From Brevibacillus sp. (GTDB lineage Bacteria; Bacillota; Bacilli; Brevibacillales; Brevibacillaceae), in the NCBI GenBank assembly GCA_029240815.1, contig JARDZO010000337.1, positions 1-5,224 on the forward strand: a stretch of DNA of 5,224 nt, read 5' to 3'. A model generated the notes under the pieces. That model was not told the DNA's origin. It did not search any database and saw only the letters and a list, made by a program, of their open reading frames with translations. Positions 1 through 5,224 of the stretch are shown here, piece by piece. The first letter of the stretch is position 1. Each line of letters begins with the position of its first letter. The translations under genes were made by a program, and so were the position numbers.

Positions 1-188
1 TCAAGCCGCGACATCAGTTGCTTGTAGCTGACATTCAACTGCGCATCGGCAGCCTTCTTCGCCGCCTCCGAGCAGGGCACCATTTCCAGACTTGAGGTGG
101 CATGGCTGCAGTCGTCCTGCGCATAAGCAGCTGAAGCCGGCAGTAGCACGGCCAGCAGGGTAAAAACAAAACGGTTCACTGTGTTCAT
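1..188 (-). CDS. LprI/DUF1311-family periplasmic protein, putative lysozyme inhibitor (3' end outside window)
   Basis: The first 62 codons are visible and the reading frame runs open through the window edge. Residues 1-23 form a clear Sec signal peptide (basic start, hydrophobic core FVFTLLAVLLPASA, cleavage after AYA), so the product is probably periplasmic. The mature start shows the pattern of the LprI/DUF1311 family: Cys27, Cys39 and then an A-x-x-A-D-A-x-L-N-x-x-Y-x-x-L helix. The family is named for mycobacterial LprI, which inhibits lysozyme; many proteobacterial members have unknown targets. ATG at 188 gives a full signal peptide but has no Shine-Dalgarno sequence in front of it. GTG at codon 4 (179) has AAGGA eight bases upstream and may be the true start; both leave the signal peptide intact. 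The gene lies 91 bases after the preceding gene on the same strand. Because that cluster encodes a protein with a lysozyme-like domain, a protective role is an attractive inference. Family call is fairly sure; function is not. Confidence 0.82.
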   Translation of the reverse strand, partial: MNTVNRFVFTLLAVLLPASAAYAQDDCSHATSSLEMVPCSEAAKKAADAQLNVSYKQLMSRL

Positions 189-192
189 CCTT
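188..192 (-). promoter_or_regulatory. Shine-Dalgarno AAGGA favouring the GTG start of the LprI-like gene
   Basis: On the minus strand AAGGA ends eight bases before the GTG at 179. It overlaps the A of the ATG at 188, so it cannot serve that ATG. It therefore argues for translation beginning at codon 4 of the longest reading. Confidence 0.45.
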
Positions 193-251
193 GAGTCATT
201 CAGGCTTTGCGTTTGGCAAATGGAACACGTACGGCTTGATGGTGCGTATGC

Positions 252-276
252 CGCCAGGATCGAGGCTTCCCTGGCG
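252..276. repeat. Inverted repeat (7-bp stem, 11-base loop) just after the stop of the TPR-like gene
   Basis: CGCCAGG (252-258) and CCTGGCG (270-276) are perfect inverted copies separated by 11 bases. The hairpin sits 3 bases downstream of the TAA of the minus-strand gene ending at 280 and before the LprI-like gene. No run of T follows it in either direction, so it is not a convincing intrinsic terminator. It could be an RNA-stabilising or attenuating hairpin between the two genes, or chance. Confidence 0.4.
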
Positions 277-279
277 CTG

Positions 280-1113
280 TTATTTCGCCCGCTCAGCAAC
301 GCGTGCGGGTATTTTGCCGGCCTTACCTTCCGCGATCATAGCGTCAGCGTATTTTTTGTAATACTCCGCAGCCTCGGAAGTTTCTTTCAAATTCCACAAA
401 GAGTCCGCGATATTGAGCATCAGCACAGTCCGCTTACCAACTACTTCGATTTCCCGATAAATCCTAAGTGCGGACGAATCATCACCTGCTTGTGCTAGAT
501 AGAAACCGACATTGTTCAAGGCTTGGACGTTCTTACTGGCCGGGTAGCAACTCATATAAGATTCGATCCCCATGAATAGTTGGTCTTTTACAGCAAGTCC
601 TTTCGCAGACGCATTATTAATCGATTCCACTGACTTTATCAGGTTGCTAGGAGAAATCGTTTCCAAGTTCGGCACAATCACCTCTCCCCCATCAGTCAAC
701 CAATTTCCTCCTTTCCAACTTCCAGAACACGCTTCAGCGGAGCGTGACAAAAGTACGCAACCAGTATCCATTGAAACCATATCGCAATAATTATTCTCGG
801 TGGCGACCACCTCTTGCCCATTGCTCAACTCTCCAAATACAGTTCGCTGAACCAACGCATATTTTTTGCTGGGTGAAAGAGAATCAGAGTTAATACCTAC
901 GCCAACTGAAGTTTTGTTCCCATTATCGTATAAATCATAGCTGTTGTTCATCTTGGAGAAGGTAGCGCGCTTCCATACAGCGGTACCTTGATCCCAAGAA
1001 GAAAACTTGAGCATCGCACCATCGACACTCGTCAAACTCGAATCTGCGGCATTACAAAAAGATCCAATTGAAAAAATTAGACATGTACCTATAAAAAGTT
1101 TTGCCTTTAACAT
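280..1113 (-). CDS. Secreted TPR-like protein, candidate immunity protein of the adjacent toxin
   Basis: I do not recognise a named family. The 277-residue product starts with a Sec signal peptide (MLKAKLFIGTCLIFSIGSFC, then NA; likely cleavage after residue 22). Cys20 does not sit in a lipobox, so a soluble periplasmic protein is expected. Residues 23-190 are a polar, probably beta-rich domain with Cys110, Cys119, Cys129 and Cys189, which could form two disulfides. Residues 195-263 look like two TPR-type helical hairpins (VQALNNVGFYLAQAGD, then ALRIYREIE; LMLNIADSLW, then SEAAEYYKKYADAM). ATG at 1113 is preferred over an in-frame TTG at 1119: the TTG would overlap the upstream stop, whereas the ATG lies two bases after that TGA and has AGGG eight bases upstream. 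Such tight coupling behind a signal-less cell-wall hydrolase, together with periplasmic targeting, is the usual effector-immunity arrangement. GC is low: the hand-counted rows 541-600, 601-660 and 1081-1140 hold 26, 24 and 19 G/C of 60. The gene is certain; immunity is inference. Confidence 0.85.
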   Translation of the reverse strand: MLKAKLFIGTCLIFSIGSFCNAADSSLTSVDGAMLKFSSWDQGTAVWKRATFSKMNNSYDLYDNGNKTSVGVGINSDSLSPSKKYALVQRTVFGELSNGQEVVATENNYCDMVSMDTGCVLLSRSAEACSGSWKGGNWLTDGGEVIVPNLETISPSNLIKSVESINNASAKGLAVKDQLFMGIESYMSCYPASKNVQALNNVGFYLAQAGDDSSALRIYREIEVVGKRTVLMLNIADSLWNLKETSEAAEYYKKYADAMIAEGKAGKIPARVAERAK

Positions 1114-1115
1114 TT

Positions 1116-4100
1116 TCAAAGCCCTGCCTTTAAGTGATTATAACGGAGAGATGGATTCGTCATTCTTCTGTTATTACCATACAAATCGAGAACCTTCCGC
1201 TCATTCGCGCCGTGCGCCGCTCCCCAGGTATCAATATTCCTACTTACCGCCGGATTCTGGGAGAAAAACGTGTCGAGCGCTGCACCTAAATCATCCTTGA
1301 CAAAGGCGGGCCTATTTATATCATGATCAAGTACTACAGCTTTTCCTAAAGGAGACTTAAATAACTTTTTGGCACTAAAGCTGTACCCCGCGGGCACTTT
1401 ACTCAATGCAGCATGCAGCCTATCAATAAAATCCATTATTTGTATTTCCACGTATAGCGGGCTTGCAATTGCACACGCCATCGCAGAAACCGGTTGGCAA
1501 TCAACTACCTTGCCAAAGGTCGCTTCATTACATCCAAGTTGCAGGTTTTCTTTTAGCGCCTGTTTTTCCAATTTAGCGCCGTTAGCTCGAGCCTCCCCCT
1601 GATAATATAATTGCGGGGATACGCCAGCTTCATCTAATTTCCAGCCTTTAGATTCAAAAAATTCTACATATGCATCTGGATATTGATCCTTGAATTTTTT
1701 AATTTGATCTGGCAGCTCACCGCCACCGGTGACTTTCATTGTTTTCTGCATCGCTCCCGCAGTGATCACTTCACTGTCATAACACTGTACCCCATTGATT
1801 TTTGCTTCATTCCCCGACATGACAACAATGATTTTCTTTTCATCCGCTGTAATCCTCCCCGCAGATACTAGCTCATCCCATTGAGGAGCACTGCCTAACT
1901 CTTTATCACCGGTATGTAGTGGGCCATAATGGGTCATAGTGCTAGAATTCCAACGAGTCACTTTAACAATAGCATTGCACTCGCAGATTTTTTTAGCGGT
2001 CATATTTTTTATGAATTCAACCGGATGAAAATGCCAAACCACATCTAAACTAACAGCGGCCTTACCAGACAGCTCACTCCAAAAAACATATTTGCTTATC
2101 CGTTCTTTTTCGTGCTTCAACGTTTTTGGAGATGCTTCTAGTAATTTATCCAACTTACTCCACTTAACCGACTCCGCCTTGTCCTTCCACTCAGTTGGAT
2201 GGTGAGCAATGAGCTTCGCCCAGTGATCTCTCATATCAACATTTTTCAATGCCTCAGAGAGTTCATTGCGATCAACATCCCCGTCGTGGTTTTTATCAAT
2301 TTTGACGAAAAGATCTTTGAAGAACTGAGGCATGTCTTGAGGGTCTAGGAATCCATCGGCAACGGTGTTTGTTTCTTCCACGATCTGAAAACCCAATTTC
2401 TCCCAGTCGTGCTGAGTGATGAGCGTTGCGCCAGATTTTTTAACAAGTCCCTTTAACGGTTGATCGTCTTCCACCACACTGACGTCATACCAGCTTTCAT
2501 CGCCTTCCTTGATCACGGGAGCCTTACTTAAATCAACAACATGCTCCTTTTTGACCGGAATACTACCGGTAGCAGGCGCCTTTTTCTTGAGCTCAGCTCC
2601 TGCCAAAAGATGCAGATATTGTTTACCTATCTTCAAATCAGCAGCGTTTTGAAGAAAATTTTTTACGTCGACATCAGCAGTGAATATCTCGACATGAACC
2701 TGATACTTATTGGTTACGCCGCCATCTTCGCCTGTGAGGTTTTCTGTCAGCCCTAAGTATCCGATCGGATCACCTGCCTTGATACCGGTACTTGCAGGCT
2801 CTACAGAATCGAATCTACTCGGGATTACATCCCAGGCAACATATTCGTTTTCCACAATCGCCCAGAAGCTGGGAGGAAGGCTTCCATCCCCAGCCAAGCT
2901 ACCGCTGCTCGTACATTTCGCCATTCGACGAATTGTCCCTGCAACATTGAGGTTCAGTACCTCTTTGCTTTCAAATTCCACCGAACTTTGAGGGTTAAGT
3001 TGCAGCGAGCCAATCTTATCACCGGCATTCTGCCCATTTTGGGCAGAGATAGGACCCTGATAAAGATCCAATCTTGTCAACGCGGTTCCTTTCACCTTAC
3101 CTTGCCAATATTTTGGCTTTAAACGCTCCGGGATCGGGTCTGCCAGCCATATACGTGCGGGTTTGGAGTTTTTGTAGGGTTCTCCATCTTTCAAGTATGC
3201 GAACCAGACCTCTTTGCCAGCCTCGCGAACTTTGTGGCCACTCTTTTTAACGCTACCTGACAGGATTTTCCCTTTCGCATAGGTGACGTTGCCTAAGTCC
3301 TTTTGATCCAATATCTCAAGTTTGGTCCCCGTAACGAGCTTGCCAACGTTCTGAACGCTACTGGATTCAGGGAAGTCGTCGTAAGCATTGAAGTCACTTA
3401 CTTTCATGGTCACTTTAGGCTTCGGAGTTTCGTCCTCAGTCAGTGGATAACGCTTAAAGGGCAGAAGGTGCATGTACAAGCTGTAGAAATTCAGCTTGTT
3501 TTGCTTGCCTTTACTCGGTCCTTCTTCTGGGTTTGGCACAGATTTATACTCATGTCGCACCAAACAAAATGAGTTGGAATACTTCAGTTTCTTCTCATTT
3601 TCACCGAACGTAGATTCCAGATAATCTTCGTTAAGGCGATAGGCCACGACTTCACCATCAGCTATACAACGAATCGGTTCGTTCAAAATACATTGAGGTG
3701 CGCTGGCATTGCTGATGTGAATCCCACCGTGCCAGAACTTGTTACTCCCCAATAAATAATGCCCGGATGTTTCATTCTCAAGTACCTTATATACTTCTTC
3801 CGCATCAGAAAACTGTTTACCGTCTGCTTTTCGAAATGGATATTGAAAATTTAATAACGGCACCGCTGCAGATGGAGCAGGTGCAGGTGCAGGTGCAGGG
3901 CTTGTACCCGTTCGAAAACTTTCCTTTGCTCTTAAGAATTTTGTAGCTTTCGGCCAATAGTGACTGGGTGGTTTGGGACCAAATATTGTTATCGCTGGCC
4001 CTGTACTATTTTGAGCACCAAATATGTGCCCAACTTCTGTAGCGGGGTTGTAGTCCTCGATAATTCCTGTATGAAAAATCGGATCACCTGGTTTGTTAGG

Positions 4101-4358
4101 AGTGGCATTTATCCATAAGGCGATGTCACCTCGCTTTACGCTCTGTGGCTCAATCGTTGTGTAGTAACTGGAAGTATCCATATTACGGGTGTCTTCATAC
4201 GGAATATTATATCCAGCGCCTGTCAGCAGCAGATTAACCATATGAGAACAGTCAATTTTTTTCTTACCGGCGGCGTTCGTTTGAAAACCATCGCCGCCCA
4301 TTTTATAAACGTAGTCGCCACCGGTGTAGTTACTTTTTAAATCAAGTGGTTCAGTCAT
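1116..4358 (-). CDS. Multidomain peptidoglycan hydrolase, candidate T6SS effector (NlpC/P60 + M23 + EF-hand + lysozyme-like)
   Basis: The 1080-residue product probably cuts peptidoglycan in the periplasm of target cells. Residues 1-145 resemble NlpC/P60 cysteine peptidases: DCSHMV with Cys37, GDIALW (77-82), HTGI with His96, and a polar third position near His111/Gln116. An Ala/Pro linker (153-166) follows. Residues 170-300 and 526-590 resemble the two halves of an M23/LytM metallopeptidase: HGGIHI (210-215), LYMHL with His297, GDPIGYLGL (529-537), QVHVEIF (553-559). Between them lie SH3-like segments (about 335-405 and 418-515). Another SH3-like stretch (606-662) precedes a perfect EF-hand loop (688-699). 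The C-terminus (about 755-1080) has WHFHP (775-779) and then MSGNEAK with Glu851, ITAGAMQKT (865-873) and GGGELP, a lysozyme-like pattern with Glu851 as likely acid. There is no signal peptide or membrane segment, which fits injection rather than Sec export. ATG at 4358 is chosen because AGGAAG precedes it; the frame also offers TTG at 4373. The order recalls Aeromonas TseP (amidase plus lysozyme). A phage-type lysin or self-wall enzyme is less likely. Domain calls are by eye; T6SS delivery is inferred. Confidence 0.88.
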   Translation of the reverse strand: MTEPLDLKSNYTGGDYVYKMGGDGFQTNAAGKKKIDCSHMVNLLLTGAGYNIPYEDTRNMDTSSYYTTIEPQSVKRGDIALWINATPNKPGDPIFHTGIIEDYNPATEVGHIFGAQNSTGPAITIFGPKPPSHYWPKATKFLRAKESFRTGTSPAPAPAPAPSAAVPLLNFQYPFRKADGKQFSDAEEVYKVLENETSGHYLLGSNKFWHGGIHISNASAPQCILNEPIRCIADGEVVAYRLNEDYLESTFGENEKKLKYSNSFCLVRHEYKSVPNPEEGPSKGKQNKLNFYSLYMHLLPFKRYPLTEDETPKPKVTMKVSDFNAYDDFPESSSVQNVGKLVTGTKLEILDQKDLGNVTYAKGKILSGSVKKSGHKVREAGKEVWFAYLKDGEPYKNSKPARIWLADPIPERLKPKYWQGKVKGTALTRLDLYQGPISAQNGQNAGDKIGSLQLNPQSSVEFESKEVLNLNVAGTIRRMAKCTSSGSLAGDGSLPPSFWAIVENEYVAWDVIPSRFDSVEPASTGIKAGDPIGYLGLTENLTGEDGGVTNKYQVHVEIFTADVDVKNFLQNAADLKIGKQYLHLLAGAELKKKAPATGSIPVKKEHVVDLSKAPVIKEGDESWYDVSVVEDDQPLKGLVKKSGATLITQHDWEKLGFQIVEETNTVADGFLDPQDMPQFFKDLFVKIDKNHDGDVDRNELSEALKNVDMRDHWAKLIAHHPTEWKDKAESVKWSKLDKLLEASPKTLKHEKERISKYVFWSELSGKAAVSLDVVWHFHPVEFIKNMTAKKICECNAIVKVTRWNSSTMTHYGPLHTGDKELGSAPQWDELVSAGRITADEKKIIVVMSGNEAKINGVQCYDSEVITAGAMQKTMKVTGGGELPDQIKKFKDQYPDAYVEFFESKGWKLDEAGVSPQLYYQGEARANGAKLEKQALKENLQLGCNEATFGKVVDCQPVSAMACAIASPLYVEIQIMDFIDRLHAALSKVPAGYSFSAKKLFKSPLGKAVVLDHDINRPAFVKDDLGAALDTFFSQNPAVSRNIDTWGAAHGANERKVLDLYGNNRRMTNPSLRYNHLKAGL
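2262..2297 (-). other. EF-hand calcium-binding loop within the large hydrolase
   Basis: The twelve residues 688-699 read DKNHDGDVDRNE: Asp1, Asn3, Asp5, Gly6, Asp7, Val8, Asp9 and Glu12. Every ligand position of the canonical EF-hand loop is satisfied, and helical sequence flanks it (FFKDLFVKI before, LSEALKNV after). Calcium binding is therefore very likely. It lies between the M23-like and lysozyme-like parts. Confidence 0.9.
3877..3900. repeat. Short tandem hexamer repeat encoding the Ala/Pro linker
   Basis: Four units of GCAGGT on the plus strand, the last one GCAGGG, encode alternating Pro and Ala on the minus strand (residues 154-161). This is the flexible joint between the NlpC/P60-like and M23-like domains. 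Hexamer repeats like this can gain or lose units in frame, changing linker length. Confidence 0.85.
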
Positions 4359-4363
4359 TTCTG

Positions 4364-4369
4364 CTTCCT
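4364..4369 (-). promoter_or_regulatory. Ribosome binding site AGGAAG of the large hydrolase
   Basis: AGGA ends seven bases before the ATG at 4358. This site decides the start: the earlier in-frame TTG at 4373 lies upstream of it and, two bases from the preceding gene's stop, has no comparable site. The intergenic gap is 16 bases, so the gene is probably co-transcribed with the Sel1-like gene. Confidence 0.8.
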
Positions 4370-4374
4370 GCAAA

Positions 4375-5217
4375 TTAGTAGCAATAGCTGCTGGCTTCAG
4401 CTGATTGCGCTTTCAATCGATTAAAATTTTTCAGGGCAGTTTCATTACCGTTATCCGCCGCCAAGCGATAGCAGGCCAGTGCTCTTGATAAATCCCGGGT
4501 TACTAGCCCTCCCGTTTCGAAGGAGTAACCTAAATAGTTCATTGCATCCGTCGACCCCATAGAGGCAGAACGAATAAGTTCTTTTTCGGCCTCATCGGGG
4601 TGCTGGCAAGCACCTTCTGCGGATGGGTTGTTTCCGTAACAATAAAATGTCGATAGAGAAGCTGCGCCATCCGCGAGGGTTGTTGCCGCAGCTTTGAAAA
4701 GCGACTCAACCTTGCCTGATTCCAACTGCGGTGCCATGCCAGAGAGGCTCAAACTTGCAGCATCCAAACTCGCCTGAGGATCCCCCGAAGCAGCGGCGCA
4801 AACATAGTTTTCCAACGCGGCCTCGAAAAACTCTCCTGTCAGATAATACTTTTCCAGTCCACCTAGACCTTCGAAACTCCGCGCGCGTTGATAGCAAATG
4901 CTCTCGGCCGTACTCATGGTCGGAGAACCCGATACAACAAGGTCTTTCTCACTAATCGACCAATCCTCAACACCTTCCAGAACCCAACACGCCTGGCGAG
5001 AAAAGCTAAAGATCTTGATGTTGCTGTTACCTGCACGCTTATCAACAACGTTGAAATGACTGTCGTCAACCGCTTCGACTTCGACACCTTCGGTCTTTTC
5101 TGTGGCTACGGGTACCATCAGTGGAAATGCCAACGTCGAGCTCTTAACCCCCGTCGTTTGCGGATCAAAATTTCCGCTCTCCCCGGTAGGTTTCAAAACC
5201 AGCGACTTCACCGTCAT
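4375..5217 (-). CDS. Sel1/TPR-like repeat protein, accessory or immunity candidate (start may lie outside window)
   Basis: The product is 280 residues from the ATG at 5217, but the frame stays open to the window edge (two more codons) and only seven bases upstream are visible. The true start, a ribosome binding site or a signal peptide could therefore lie outside. The N-terminal ~125 residues match nothing I recognise. The rest carries Sel1-like helical repeats: around 131-160 (EAALENYVCAAASGDPQAS), 207-236 (PDEAEKELIRSASMGSTDAM, then NYLGYSFETGG) and 241-267 (RDLSRALACYRLAADNGNE, then TALKNF). Seven cysteines (77, 108, 140, 193, 204, 249, 279) suggest either metal or disulfide chemistry. It ends with TAA 16 bases before the hydrolase ATG, on the same strand, so an operon is likely. 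Sel1-repeat proteins are known as immunity proteins of some Pseudomonas T6SS lipase effectors (the PA5086-PA5088 group), which supports an immunity or chaperone role. GC of sampled rows is 50-58 %, higher than the candidate immunity gene downstream. Confidence 0.8.
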   Translation of the reverse strand: MTVKSLVLKPTGESGNFDPQTTGVKSSTLAFPLMVPVATEKTEGVEVEAVDDSHFNVVDKRAGNSNIKIFSFSRQACWVLEGVEDWSISEKDLVVSGSPTMSTAESICYQRARSFEGLGGLEKYYLTGEFFEAALENYVCAAASGDPQASLDAASLSLSGMAPQLESGKVESLFKAAATTLADGAASLSTFYCYGNNPSAEGACQHPDEAEKELIRSASMGSTDAMNYLGYSFETGGLVTRDLSRALACYRLAADNGNETALKNFNRLKAQSAEASSYCY

Positions 5218-5224
5218 CGCAGTC

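Noticed and set aside
252..276. Intrinsic transcription terminator
   Set aside because: The stem is perfect but short, the loop is long, and there is no following T-run in either direction.
181..498. Plus-strand open frame of 105 codons
   Set aside because: It overlaps the end of the TPR-like gene on the other strand, begins inside the intergenic gap and has no domain-like sequence; it is a shadow of the minus-strand coding.
1114..1119. TTG at 1119 as start of the TPR-like protein
   Set aside because: An ATG two codons later is available with AGGG at eight bases. The TTG remains possible because AAGG lies seven bases before it, but it changes only two residues.
1007..3572. Several plus-strand open frames of 62-97 codons opposite the large hydrolase
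   Set aside because: All lie antisense to a gene with clear domain motifs, and their translations look like antisense noise with no start-site support.
1116..4358. Phage tail-associated lysin or endolysin
   Set aside because: No phage structural or lysis genes are seen; the neighbours are a signal-peptide protein, an LprI-like protein and a Sel1-like protein, which fits an effector-immunity island better.
4359..4373. TTG at 4373 as start of the hydrolase
   Set aside because: The Shine-Dalgarno AGGAAG lies downstream of that TTG and is well spaced for the ATG at 4358.
4706..4955. Small open frames on both strands within the Sel1-like gene
   Set aside because: Compositional shadows: Arg- or Pro-rich translations with no recognisable motif, fully inside a supported gene.
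1..5224. T6SS structural or delivery domains (VgrG, PAAR, Hcp, Rhs repeats, MIX)
   Set aside because: None of their characteristic motifs is visible in any of the four proteins, so the delivery system cannot be shown from this window.

Overview
The window looks like part of a gammaproteobacterial, probably Pseudomonas-like, accessory island. That assignment rests on gene style and on the LprI-type lysozyme-inhibitor gene; no taxonomic marker is present. All four genes read on the minus strand, so transcription runs from high to low coordinates, and both window edges cut the cluster.

Layout in transcription order: (1) 4375-5217, possibly beginning outside the window: a 280-residue, cysteine-rich protein with C-terminal Sel1/TPR-like repeats. 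(2) 1116-4358: a very large (1080-residue) modular protein without signal peptide. It reads as an NlpC/P60-like cysteine peptidase domain, an Ala/Pro linker, an M23/LytM-like metallopeptidase domain split by SH3-like insertions, a further SH3-like segment, a textbook EF-hand calcium loop and a C-terminal lysozyme-like domain. (3) 280-1113: a 277-residue secreted protein with a Sec signal peptide and TPR-like C-terminus, starting two bases after the stop of gene 2. (4) 1-188: the 5' part of a secreted LprI/DUF1311-family protein, a family that includes a lysozyme inhibitor.

The best overall reading is a peptidoglycan-attacking effector with its protection genes, most likely delivered by a type VI secretion system (T6SS). 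The toxin has three candidate wall-cutting modules and no export signal, and is followed at once by a periplasmic protein (candidate immunity) and then a putative periplasmic lysozyme inhibitor (candidate second immunity, matching the lysozyme-like module). The architecture recalls the amidase-lysozyme effector TseP of Aeromonas, with an extra N-terminal NlpC/P60-like module. No VgrG, PAAR, Hcp or Rhs gene lies inside the window, so the T6SS link is inference from architecture.

Base composition is uneven: hand counts of single 60-base rows give about 50-65 % GC in the outer genes and the M23 part, but about 32-45 % in the N-terminal and C-terminal parts of the toxin and in the adjacent candidate immunity gene. 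This suggests a mosaic, horizontally moved toxin-immunity module. There is no gene-free stretch above 100 bases, and I see no RNA gene, insertion sequence, CRISPR array or attachment site.
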